A stretch of DNA of 64,000 bases. It comes from Anseranas semipalmata. Its lineage: Eukaryota; Chordata; Aves; Anseriformes; Anseranatidae. The stretch is taken from contig VXAA01003383.1 in NCBI GenBank assembly GCA_013399115.1, positions 186,431 through 250,430 of the forward strand, written 5' to 3'. The notes beneath the pieces were generated by a model, which had not been told where the DNA came from, did not search any database, and saw only the letters and a list, made by a program, of their open reading frames with translations. The position numbers and the translations under genes were made by a program. Below are positions 35,881-48,481 of this stretch, one piece after another (the stretch's first letter is position 1; every line of letters begins with the position of its first letter).

Positions 35881-38800
35881 AAAGTTGCAACTGGCAAGAT
35901 AGGTAGCTAAAGTGGAGGGAGTCCTTTGGATCCACAGGGGTCATTAGATGTTCAGTAATGCTCATCTGTTCAGCTGAACATAATCAAACAAGATGAGGTG
36001 CTCGTGGCATCTCCACGGGTACTGGACCACCACACTGTCTCAATGCTCAGTGACTCAATGATCTGTCAATCGCTGTTAAGTTTCCAGAATACCTAAGAGT
36101 GACTATTGGAAGAAGGTAACTGCTGGCAGAAGCAGCTTTTGCTTCTATCATTTCCTCTGCATTTTTGATGCGTTACCAATAAACAGCCATTTTCAGTTCA
36201 AACGGTTGCCTCCTGCTTGTACCCTTCCTCCACACTGTGGGGTCTTCTGTGGGGTCAGGCCTGTTGCATGGCTCCATGGCAGGTGAGCAGCCAGGCCAAA
36301 CCATGTGCAGAGAGGGAAATCACCAGGAGCTCGTCCAAGAGAAGCGCAGCCTGACACCTGGGTCTCGGGAACAGGAGCTCAAAGGGACTGTGCGTTGACA
36401 AGGAGTTTAAACACGGAGCCATGGTGTCAATACCCTTGCTTCCAGAGCGTGCTAATCTGGAGCTTTTTGCACTTCCCAGTGTATTCAAAGCAACCCCAAG
36501 ATAAGGGATGGATGTTCAGATGTGCGTATGTGGCAGCGTAGGAAGGACAAACTGCCAAGAGCAGGAACCTCATTTGGAGAAGTCCCTTCTGCTCGTGACT
36601 GAGAACACCGAGCCAGAAGCACAGCAAAGCCTGGAGCTGCTGCAGCTGTCTGCAGTGCAGGTGCTCACATTTACAAAAAATATATATGTTGAAAGCCTAG
36701 AGGTGGTCCAGAGCTGAATGACAGGACCAATTAGGAAGCTCAGAAAATGCCTTCCAGGGAGGCATTTTGAGACGTTGCTGTGATCTTACTAAGATAGTTT
36801 CTCTTAACTACATTACAGAAGGTAGGGTACTGATGGCACCATAACCTGCAGAGAAAGGCACAGCGAGAACCAACAGCTGCAAGTTACATTTAGGCATGTT
36901 CAGAGCAGAAGAAGACATAATATACTCAACATTGAGGAGGATTGTCATAGTTGCCTGTCAATAAAAATGGTAGACTATCTCGCAAAGTCTTCTAATAAAG
37001 GCCAGATTACTGTTCTGAAGCTGCCCATTAACCAAAACAGTTAATGACCTCAGTTAAAAGAGACATTGGTCTCTTTTAATTTAACAAAATGCCAAGGCCT
37101 GTGTTGTGCGTGAAGTGAGAGCTGGTGATTTGTCTGCCTTTTTGGTCCATAAAACAGCATAAAGAAAATTAAAAATAATGGAAATATGCAAGAGATGCAT
37201 TAGGAGTGGTTGTATCCCTTGTAAGAAGGAGTATACTGTGGCACTTGATTTTACTCAACAGCCTGCCCTCTGATTCTCCCCAGTTGTGTTCCTAAATTAT
37301 TGCGTCCCTGAAAGTTTCAAGCTGAATTTAAACCGCAAGAAATCAGGCATACACCCTAAAGCAGAAAAAGTAATACTGATAAACAAAGTGATGCTGTGTT
37401 TAACAACAATGTTCCTTATATTTTATATATACAATGCTTATTACAGAAAATACCACTAAGAGACTAAAAGTTTGTCAAAGATAAACTTGATTGCATTATA
37501 AGGATATGAATGATTAATATTATATGTTCTGTGTCTCTGGGAGACAGCCACACTGCCTTCCAAGGTCAAATGTGCAGTGGCCAAGTACCACATGGCATCA
37601 GTGCCTAGCCACGTGAACTGAGAAGCAGGAATCTGGTTGTCATCTGATTAGCTGCTAGTCAGACCAACCCGCTATAAGGTATGCTGTGTCAACACAAACA
37701 AATATTAGATTTAGATGTTTTAAATTAATTCTTTAGGAGAATTATTTGATATAAGATACGAAATTTGATAGAGATTTTGTCAACCTGCAAAACATAAGAT
37801 GAAGTTCTCTGCATTTGAGTCAATACAGGACTACTTAGGGGCTGTGACTGTGTTGTATTGTGAATAAAGACAAGCCAAAACTTCTAATTCAATATTGAAA
37901 GAGCTGTCACTATTAACAAAGCTGAGCTCAAGATTATCTTTTCCACATAGATTCCCCTTGTTTAATTATACCTCTGCTCATTTAATTTAAGCTAGCAAAA
38001 TTGATCCAGCAGTCTATCTACATTGGTTTAGATGTACTTTATGAACATAGCTAAATTTTGGCTGGTATGCATCTCAAAGTGAATGTGCATTAACTAGAAG
38101 ACATTTGTAAAGTATTTGAATTAACTCTGTGTTCTCTTCAACCTGGCAGTGTATGTCATAGTCCAAAGCAACTGAGGACATTGCTTCTCTAGAGCGAGAC
38201 TGCAGTGCAGATGCCTTGTTCAGTCAAAACCCTTTTCTGGAATATGGTAGACACAGTATATGAGTGGTCACTTGTGACCCTGAAGACTAGTGTGCAAGCC
38301 CTCTCCAGCCACACAGCTGCTGCCTAAATGCCACTGGAATTCAATGTTCCCATTGCAAGGCACCACAGTAAGGACAGGCTGAGCAAGGTTTGCTTTTTAA
38401 ACCATAGAGAGGTCACTCTTGAAACATTTGAGAATGACTTCTCTGAAAATATCAGGAGTCCACCCTCCCCGGGCTGTGCTCATCCTTACTTGGTCATCAC
38501 AGAGCAGACCAGGAAGAATCCTTCTTTTGTGCATGAAGTGTTACAATGATATAGCTCCCTACAGTGGAGAGAGCTGTCCTTCATAAAGCTTATTTCCAAC
38601 TTGATACTGCATGCTCAGGCTGAAAAACTTCAAATTCTACCAGTCACCCTGCACCTCTCATGGACTCATAACAAAGGGCCTAATGTATGGAAATCATTCA
38701 AAGCTACAACCTGTCTCCCATAGTCCACCAAGCAATGATGGATGGTACTCATTCAAGCCTGGTGTGCAACAGGAAAGATTTCCACAGTGACCACAGAAAC

Positions 38801-39290
38801 ACCAAACTTCCCCACATCTCCCCCATCTTTGTCAATGAGCTGCAAGGAATCACTGCAACCTGCATGGTAGAGATGGGATGGGACAAAGTACCAGGGCAAG
38901 CATTCATGCCCTCCTACTGTACTTGTCTTCCAGATCAGAAGCTTGAAGCAGCAAGCTCTGTTTCAAGAGCTTGGCATTACAGTCCTCATAGTTCTTTTCA
39001 ACAGCTGGACAGCTCTTTTTGTAGAGAAGGTCATCTCACAGCTATACAATGGCAGCTTCTCCTCCCCAGAACTGGCCTGTAGGAACATTGCCCCTGGACT
39101 TTTCTCTGTGAAGAGCATGAAATGCTGGTCCAAGACACGTATTGACTAGGACTGTGTGTTTGCTTTTCTCAGTAACAGCAATCTTCTGCATTGATCACTT
39201 TCTCTGGCCTATCCTTCATCAGGAGTTCACTGACAGAAGCAATGGTAATCTACAATAGGTTATGAATCTCCTGATCTCCTGTAATATTCC

Positions 39291-39355
39291 ATACACACAC
39301 ACCCTCTCTCTCTCTAAAAGAGAGAGAGAGAGAGAGAAAGAAAGAAAAGAAAAAG
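39291..39355 (+). repeat. (CA)n-(CT)n-(AG)n-AAAG compound microsatellite with hairpin potential
   Basis: A short CA run is followed by (CT)6 at 39304-39315, AAA, then about nine AG units from 39319, and finally AAAG/AAAAG-type purine repeats. The CT and AG blocks are exact reverse complements around a three-base loop. Confidence 0.9.
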
Positions 39356-42300
39356 GGTTGGTCTTGTCTTATCCCAAAGCCTCCAGCTCTGTTACAGCTA
39401 CCCCCTAACTTGTGTCCCAGACAAAACACTTCTGCAGATCCCCAACTCCATTCCTTCACTCCACAGCATGATGTGTCACACTAAGTCAGTCCAGCTTTTA
39501 CCCACTGCAAAATATGCTCCTCCCAGGTCAGCTGAAACTCCTGTTTCCCCCAGCAAACAGGTGGGTTCCCAATACATCTCCTTCAATGAGTGATGAGCAG
39601 ACACTGAAAAATGACAAATGCCCCTCTAGATGAAAAATTGACTGAGAAATTCAGGAGGAAGGAAAGGAGAGGGCCACCACCAGCACCTGCATTTCTGGTG
39701 CTGACACAAACACACCCCTCTGTCACCACTGCTGTCCCCTTCACTAGCAGCTGTGTCAATGTGCCTGGACCACAACACCCAAAGAGACAAAAGAGCCAAA
39801 AACTCTGCAGGTCTCAGCTGGTTCCAATGCTACCAGGCAGCATTCATCCAAGCATGCATCCAGCTCCGCAGGAGATGACTACAGCACATGCTTTGCTTAG
39901 GCTGGCAAATAATACTATGGATTTCACAGCCCACTGGGGACATAAGTATCGTTGACTCATGTGCCAAGCTCAAGCTTTCTTCCAATTTCTGCAGACCCTC
40001 TTAGACTCTAGCTGTACTTACCCCTCACATTTTTATTCATGGCATCCTCATCTGAAGCCCCAGAACCTCCTCTGCCACCTGTCCCTGGCCAAACCGGCCT
40101 CCTGCAGCTCCAGGAGGAGGATGCTTGATTGAAGGGTGGTCATAGTGATTGCACAGTCTGTTTCTATTCCCTGCTGCTGACACAACTTTGTGCAGAGGAT
40201 CACCCACCACCTGGCATCCTCACATGCCTTCAGGAAGCTGTGAGTACTGTAGCTGTGCTCTGTGCCCCCTTTTAAGTTTCTATTTTATGTTTTTAATCAT
40301 TTGATCCTTATCTTCTCCTCCTATTCACCCATTCATTGTGATAATTATTTGATTTCTCCCTGATTTCTCTTGCTCTAGCCTTCTCCTCTCTCCTTCTCAG
40401 GGAAAGTTCAAGACAAAGAGGAAAAACAGGGTAAACATATCACACTTCTCATCAATACTCTCCCAGCTTTCAAACATTTTCAGATCAGGGACATCTGGAC
40501 TGAATGTTTTTTCTGTGGTTTAGACACCCTCATTAGATTTCTTTTTCTTGAAGCTGTTCATTTTCTCCTTGAAAACCCATGTAAAGTCTTTAAGAACTGG
40601 CATCACATTTACCACCTCCCCCTCCTCAGGTACCACAGTGACAGTAAGCATGGGTCACACGGTGCTAGGAGCAGTTCAGCTATTTTACTCTTGACTTGCT
40701 TTAACACCCTTGGACAAATGCCATTGCTCCTAGCCAGTCGTTACTGTTCACTTTGTCAGCGTGTTGAACAGCCTTTTCCACAGTCGCTTCAGTTTCAGAC
40801 ATGTTCATTGACGAACCCCGCCCTGCACAAGAATGGGTTCTGCCAGGATGATCTTTTCAGTCAACACTTGTAGCACAGATGCAGAGATTTCTGCCACGGT
40901 CCTGTCTTCCCTGTGTACTCCTCCAATAGCCTGATCATTGGTTTGCCCTACAGGATGTCTGGCAGGTTCCTGATATGTTTCAAGAAAGATCTAATGTTAG
41001 TTTTGATTTCTTTTGCTAGTTGTCCCATGAAGCCATTTTTGACCTGACTTATTGTCTTTCTACATGTAACTTGCCAATGTTTATATTTTACTCTACTTCT
41101 TCCATTTGTAGACTACTTTGGCTTGTTTTGATAAATACTTTTTGTGACTTCCCTAACCCACTGAAAGATGGTTTCTGTACCCCACATGAAAGGTGTTCAC
41201 CACATTTCTCTTGAGCACGCCCAGTTAGCAAAGACGGCAGAGGGTGATAGAGAGTGAATTCAGACAATGGAAGTGAAAATACAAAAAGGGGTGGTACTTT
41301 TGGACAGCCAGAAGAAAACAGTTGCAGTCAGGGTTGGTACAGGACATCAATGCTGGGTAATAGGTCAAAGTGACAAGGTCTGGCAAAGCCAAGTGGAAAG
41401 AAAAGAAGTAGCTGGAAAACAACAAAAGGTAAAGGGCAAGATGTTAACAGCAGTGAAGACATCAGGTGGGAAAACAGGATTATGGCCTTGAGTGTTGGGA
41501 TGTTACACCAAGACAGCAACATTGGCCCAACAGGTTCAGTTGATGTGGTGATGTAGAGTTACAAGAGGTGGCAGAAGGGGTTAGGAATGACAATGAAGAC
41601 TAGTGGCCCAGGGACAATATGGGACAATAACATTGACTAGTGGTGGTTCAAAGCAATGAATGCCAGAAAAACAGGGCAGTACTGGATAATGCTGATAGAC
41701 AGCTGAGGAGAGGTCCAGATAGGGTGGACCAACAATGATAAGGAGCAGCAAAGGAAGGGAAAATGACTGCAAAGACAGGAAAGGCGGTACTTCTTTGTTT
41801 TAAGGGTTTGTGGAATAACTTCAGTCTGTTTGCCTCCTATGCTCCAAATTGTCTGGCATAAGTCATCTTCTGAGAGTTATATAACTTGCCAGCATATATT
41901 GCAGTGTCACTAGGCACTGCAGGCCTTCCCATCACAACCAGGCACAGTCTGTTGGGGAAGGAGGCTGTGGTGTTCTTCTTCTTCTGAGTTCATTCATTAC
42001 ATTTCCATCCAGCTCCCTCTCCTTTCCCCATATTCAACACTATTTTTCACCATTTTCTTTTCCTCTTTTTCAAACACTTCTGAAGTCATTTGTTTGCTTA
42101 ATACTGATTTCTTTATGAATTGCTGGTTTTCTCTTCTTGCTTTATACATTTATATATACACAAATCATTCTCATAGACTCACCCTCCCATGAAACACCAT
42201 CAATACCCTATTAAATTCTTAGCATGGAAGATCAATTGCCTCAGCTGATAAACGTACAGAGCACTGTATCAGGAGGTGTGCTGCAAATACTTCGAGACCC

Positions 42301-45300
42301 ATTACTAGCAGGGGATTTGGAGGGCAAAAGGCCCTAGATTCTGTGAGTTAGGCTCTTTGCCTCATCAACCCTTCTGGAGCTTCACTTCTCTGCTAGACTG
42401 AAATCTTCTGAGGGTTCATATTGACTGGGAAGACTGAAAACTTCTCAAGCAGAGTGATGAATCAAACCTATCTGAACTATTAAAAAGAAACTGGGAAAGG
42501 GGGTTGATGTCTTCTGCTCTGTCTTTTGTGAAGGGTGTGATGGGATGTTTCCTCAAGCCTAATTAAAGACTTAATTCCCTGTGGATTCCCTTTTTGAGGG
42601 GCATAGCTGCTTATATTGTAAAGGAGGAGAGGATCACCATCACCAGAGTAAAGCCAAGAACCAGAAGCAACATGTAATCCCCAAGGTGGAAGTGACTGAG
42701 GAGGGCACCTGGAGAATTATGTGGGGCAGCATCCAAACTGGAGGTAAACATAAACTAGGTTGCCTTAACGTCAGCTCGAGTAAAGCTCCGGGTGGGCAGC
42801 AGATAGCATCTGTGTCTAGTAAGCAAAACTCTGCTGTACTGTGCTGGGTGCTGTGCTGTGCTCAGATGGTGACTAGGCACTACTGCATGATCCTTGTTGG
42901 CTGTGGAGCAGCAGGTGTCAAGAAAAACTGGTCTGAGGTGGCTGCATCTGCTTCAGGTTTCCAGGAACAGGCAGAAGAGATCACGAAAAGGGTGGGGATA
43001 CAGGCCTGGGGAGTCAGGTGGTTGTTATAATAGTTATATTGTTAGGGCTGGAATGAGGAAATTAAAGATTTCAGCTGAACAGGAGAACGATGGGGGGAAA
43101 AACCTCAGGAAATCTCCATCCTGATCTCCCCATTCATTGATTGCCCCTCAGGACACAGCAGCCAGAGAACACTGGTTTTGATCTCTCAGGCATTAGTCTT
43201 TGCATAGCTATGCCAGTGGGAGATGATTTTCATATGGTCCTTTCCACCATCGATCCTATTTCAATTGGATGACATTGAGATCAATATCTGAGGAGCTGTC
43301 AGTCTGTTTGAGTGAGCCTACACGAAACCCCAGGTTTAGGAAATAGGTGGCAGAGACAGAGCTTGAAGTCCTATTTTCATTTCCTAGCAATTTTCAGGTC
43401 ACTAGCATCAAAGGCAGCAGCTGACTTGGACTTGTACAAAGCAGTGTGGCTAAGGTACCACAGGGCCCGGGCGATTCAGCTGCTTCAGCACCCAAACGGA
43501 CACAGTGCTTTGCAGGAAGCAATATCCCTCTTCCTGCAACACAGACAACAGATGGGAGAGAGCTAAGTTTTTCAGCAGCTAATTCAGGTTTGTCAGCTAA
43601 GGCAGGGTATGAGCAGCTATACAGGCTCTCCTCCAGGCTTCCTACTGCACTGCAGCATGTGGACAGCAACGAAAGAGGATCCACACAGGTCTTCTGGGAT
43701 TCCCTCATGCTAACTGCATCCTCCTAGGAAGAGAGATGCGGTTCCTTCCACACAGTTTCCAGCAAGATTTTCTCAGACCTACAATATTATTTTCATGATC
43801 TCTACCCTATAGTCTCCCACCTTTCATTCTCAGAGAAGGGGATAACGCTCACTGCTTCAGTTTTCCCATAAGTCTCCCTTTTGCATCACCAGAATGGCTC
43901 TCTGCAACCACTCTGTTCCTACAAAGTAGAAATGAATAAATACACTGAAAAGGAGCCTCCCCAGGACACAAAGGTATGGGAGTGAGTAGATGGACATGCT
44001 CCTGCTGCCTTCAGTGTTAGCGTTTTTTTGGGACAGATACCACTGTCACCTGGCAGGTTGCATTAGTAGCAAGGAAGAAGGCACTCAGCAGCTCATTAGA
44101 CTGGTCTGCAAATCCCTGATGGCTTTTTAATAATGATCCTCTTTAAAAATCACCACTTCTGCCTCAAGTGATTCCATGGATCCTGAGTAAATAATTCCTT
44201 CCTGAAAAGCAACAGCAGTACAAAGTGTAGCCTAACATCTATCCATCTTTACCAGCTACTAGGCTGGTGTGTCTTTGGCCAGACACTTCAGTTAAACTTA
44301 TAGCACCATCTGTACTACTATTCCTTGACATTTTGGGTTGCTAGTTTTAATGCAGAAATATATAATCAGTTGTAGATAATGCAGAAATAATCCAGAAATA
44401 ATCACTGGCTTCTATCATGCAGCAGAAGAAAAAGCTCTGTCTGACACAGTTGTATATATACTTATAAAAAAGAACTAAAATGATCGAAGGTCTTTCAAGT
44501 AGTTAAAAATGTGTATAATTTGTTACAGTTGCAATCCAGATCAAGTGGATATAGATCAAGCACTGGAGAGAGACCCTTTCTTATTCTCACACCGCAATAG
44601 CAGTGTGTTGCATAACAAAAAGTTTGTCCTATTTTAAAATTTTGTGTGCATTACCGATCATTATCACATTCTTACCTGGGCAGCTAGGAGACATACCTGA
44701 TAAGGAAACATTTCAAATTTGAAGCCATAAAAAATGATTCATGTTTACTCAAAGGTTGCTCAGTAGCAATAAAAAGCAATCATGCATTCAGCTTGTAAAG
44801 ATGTAATATTCAGAAGCACTGCCCACAACAACAGCATGCTTCCCATTTCACCAGAGAAGAACCTGAAGACAACCATCTGAAGGAAAAGGATCTTCTCAGT
44901 ATAAAGCTCCTTGAATTCAAAACTTTGTTATAGGTCAAGTATACACAATGAATCAAAACTTCCAGAAAGAACTTGTAATGCTTGACAGAAGATCATTCAT
45001 CCTAATGGAAGACTCACACCATTCACCCTGTAACTGCTGAGCCTGAATGGGGGTGGGGGAAATAACCATTAGTGCCAAAACCTGGTCAATCTGGTGTGAC
45101 CTGCCTTGTAGATCAGTACACTGAATAAACATCCAGAAACTTGTGGATGGGCAAAATACTTAGAAGACTCTTGCAGCGAGGGAAGCTCAAGGCAGAAGTG
45201 TACCTAGTCCCCTAAAATGTCAACACAAGTCACTCCCATGAACTACACTAACAATGCCATGTCACAATCTTCTGTCACAGTGAAGCATGCCTGAGGAAAA

Positions 45301-46589
45301 TTTATGTCCTATTTATGACTGAAAATCTTGGTCAGAAGATGGTCACTCAGGTGGTCTAGTTCATGCACACTTTGTGAGTTGGCAATCAATTTGTGGCACA
45401 TCTGTGTGACCACAGGAATGTCAGGATTTCTATAAAGCCACGGTCAAACTGCGATATTCACGTGACTGAAATGACTGGAAGTCATTCAGCTCGGGGTCTG
45501 ATCAGTGCTCTGAGGTGTCCAACAGCAGCAGATAACATCTGGCAACCAGAGCTCCTCACCAGCATGAGATAGGGGAAGGGGAACCTCTTCAATCACTGTT
45601 GAGAGCAACGAGTGTTTTGTTTAGGTTTTTGTTTTATTATTATTTGTATTCTTTAGAAGAAAAAAAATACAACATATGAAAAAAGTCTTCTGAAAGATAA
45701 ATGTATCTAGATGTGCATATCGAGACACACAGATATATGACGTATGTAATTTATACATAATATAAAACTTACAACACATACATCCACACTCTAATTAGCT
45801 GTTATTTTTATCCAAATTGGCAAAGGCCAAAAGTTCTCCCAAGCAACCTGATGGTGGAGATTGTCAGCCATAACAGACATGCTGAGAAAATCGCTTTAGA
45901 CTGTCATTTGCAGACAGCAAATCAGTCCAGATGTTTGATTTTTTAATTTTTCCTCAAGTCAAAAGAAATTTTTTAGAAAATGTCAGTTACCTTTGTCTCA
46001 CACCCAGCAAAAAGTTTCTGGACTTCCTGTCCTGTGCTTCTGAACTCAATTGCAATGATCAGTCGAAGACAGTTTAAAATGCTTTGAACTTCTGTGGAAA
46101 TCACAGAATGCCCAATTATTAGTTCTGCCAAATTGGGCTCTAGTTGTTTTGTGAGTGCCACTAACTTAAGTAAGATGGGCATTTCAGAGGCAATTTTTTT
46201 TTTGCATTTTTGTTTGTTTATTTTGTACTTATGGCCTTATATCCAGTAAGACAGATGCAGTTTTGGAGGACGGTCCATTAGTGTAACTGAGTGTAATTTC
46301 AGGAAATTATGATATAATGTAAGCCAAACAAGTTATAAACACACACTCTATGAGGCTACTGGATTATAGCTCCAGAGGTTACACTGCTGATTGTAACTGC
46401 TGATGCTTTGTAATTGTTATACATCTATTTATGTTCACAGAGTTTAAGGGACAGTCTACAAGGCTGAATCAAAATGGTGATGTGCATCTTTGGGGACTCT
46501 CCATGTGTATCTGAGTGCATAAAGCACACAAACAGCACAAGAGAGAAGAGCTCACATTCGTCCCCTAAACGGCATCTCCTGTTGGCACT

Positions 46590-46655
46590 GCCAGAGACAG
46601 GATACTGAGCTGAATGGACCATCAGTCTGATCCAGAAGGGCATTTCTAATGCTCT
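46590..46655 (+). mobile_element. Short fragment of an old CR1-like LINE 3' end
   Basis: The words 'ggatactgagctgaatggac' and 'catcagtctgatccagaagg' correspond to the same LINE 3' region as the fragment near 15.2 kb, in the same orientation, with more substitutions. Only about 65 bases are recognisable. Confidence 0.5.
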
Positions 46656-47479
46656 AAGGAAGCTGCTTTGTAACAGGCATTTGAGAACAATATTCACTCA
46701 TTCCCCCCATCCCTCCCACTCTTTGAAACTTCTTTTTTTAATAATGATAAAAGTTCAAAACAAATTGCTTGGTATAACTAAGTTTACAATGGCAGAAAAA
46801 AATGGTGCTTTTGCTTTTCTTCGCTTTTTTGACACCGGGCAGAGCTAAGGGAAAGCTCTGAGTATGGTTGTAGGTTTGTAACAAGAAGCTCTTACAAGGT
46901 TGCTCCTGGCATGCTGTCACTTACTGCCAGGCTCAAAAGTGTACTCCTCGCCATTTTCAAGCATGATATTTTGCAACATGAATAGGTCTAAGTGGCTGTG
47001 TCACTAATCAAACTACTGCTCATTCCAATAAGGATCAAACTTCAGGAACTGTGATAGATTACTTGGAACAAGGGCTGATCTGAAGAAAGGAAAGAAAGAA
47101 GTGAAAACCTCAAAACGTGCTAGTTTGGGATAAAGTCATTGGAGAAATGACTGGAAAAGTGGTTCCAGTGCTACAAAGGCAGTGAGTTGTCAGAGGCTCC
47201 GGAGCACTTTTGGTTATGGGTGCTCATTTCCGTGGTCTGAGGAAACTCTGCAAGGTGTTGGGTAATGATGAGAGGCCTAAATTTCCCAAGTGCAGCTTAG
47301 TGAAACATGTTGCCAGTAATGGTTGGGCCAGCTAGTTCTGGATATGAGAGATTTCTTTAGTTAATGAACCAGCAAAGGCAATGCTACCTCATGCGTATCA
47401 CCTAGCCCCCCCCCAATGGGCCTTCTCTGCCTCAGCCCCAGCCCTCGTGCAAAACTCACCCCAAACTCTCAATCTACCT

Positions 47480-48360
47480 GGGCTTTGCGAAATCCGGTGC
47501 TTAAAGCCGCGCACAAGCCCGGAAGGGCTGATGAGATGAAGGAGGCCAGCTCTGCCCGCAGGACCCCCCACGAGAAAACACCGAGGAGCCCCTCGCCACC
47601 CCGACGTGCGTGCCCCTTTCCGTGGGCACGGCACGGGCCCACCGACCCCCTGGACGGGAACGGGGGCGGGGGGGAGCCCGGCGGGGCGGCCCTGCCTCCC
47701 GCCGTCCCCACGCCCTTGGACAACCGCCGCCAGCTTGCTTTCTGCATCACCTCCGCTCGCTGGGACGCCGTGTCCCCGCCGCNNNNNNNNNNNNNNNNNN
47801 NNNNNNNNNNNNNNNNNNNNNNNNNNNNNNNNNNNNNNNNNNNNNNNNNNNNNNNNNNNNNNNNNNNNNNNNNNNNNNNNNNNNNNNNNNNNNNNNNNNN
47901 NNNNNNNNNNNNNNNNNNNNNNNNNNNNNNNNNNNNNNNNNNNNNNNNNNNNNNNNNNNNNNNNNNNNNNNNNNNNNNNNNNNNNNNNNNNNNNNNNNNN
48001 NNNNNNNNNNNNNNNNNNNNNNNNNNNNNNNNNNNNNNNNNNNNNNNNNNNNNNNNNNNNNNNNNNNNNNNNNNNNNNNNNNNNNNNNNNNNNNNNNNNN
48101 NNNNNNNNNNNNNNNNNNNNNNNNNNNNNNNNNNNNNNNNNNNNNNNNNNNNNNNNNNNNNNNNNNNNNNNNNNNNNNNNNNNNNNNNNNNGGGCCGCGG
48201 GCTCGGGCGGTGCCGAGTGGGAAGGTGCGGGGAGCTGCCCCGCAGTCACCTGCGGGAGGGGAGGGCGAGGCGGGGGGCAGCGGGGAGCGTGTGCCTGGAG
48301 GGCTGGGGATCTGCAGCCCTGTTGGGTCCGGGGAGGAGGGGGTGAAAACACCGAGGTTCG
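47480..48360 (+). promoter_or_regulatory. SCNN1A: CpG island, probable SCNN1A promoter and first exon, interrupted by a gap
   Basis: GC-rich, CG-dense sequence lies on both sides of 409 N, ending about 120 bases before the SCNN1A coding start. The 5'UTR may come partly from inside the gap, with a possible acceptor (GTGCTGTAG) at 48449-48457 just before the coding start. Long open frames across the N run are artefacts. Confidence 0.65.
47783..48191. other. Assembly gap of 409 N in the SCNN1A CpG island
   Basis: An unbroken N run that probably hides the core promoter or a 5'UTR exon of SCNN1A. Confidence 0.98.
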
Positions 48361-48481
48361 GGGAAGACAGTGATGCAGAGCCAGGTTTTGCAGAGAGCGC
48401 GCTTCACGGAGCTGTGGTCTTGCAGGGGTACCACCTCATTCTTAATTTGTGCTGTAGGGTGGGTCTGTGAAGACAGGGAAG

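Larger units (their letters stand above)
35880..47400. other. Large intergenic region between TAPBPL and SCNN1A
   Basis: I see no exons. I looked for cysteine-rich TNF-receptor repeats, because LTBR and CD27 lie between SCNN1A and TAPBPL in mammals, and found none. Open frames of 60-150 codons lack family features. Contents are a possible LTR end near 36.15-36.26 kb, a CT/AG hairpin repeat near 39.3 kb, a LINE tail near 46.6 kb and otherwise unique-looking DNA. Confidence 0.5.

Noticed and set aside
34085..47400. Hidden LTBR or CD27 exons expected from mammalian synteny
   Set aside because: No cysteine-rich TNF-receptor repeat or death-domain-like translation was seen in any frame. A profile search would be more sensitive.
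47398..48470. Open frames of 255-317 codons across the second N run
   Set aside because: Same artefact. The visible parts are proline-, arginine- and glycine-rich translations of a CpG island.
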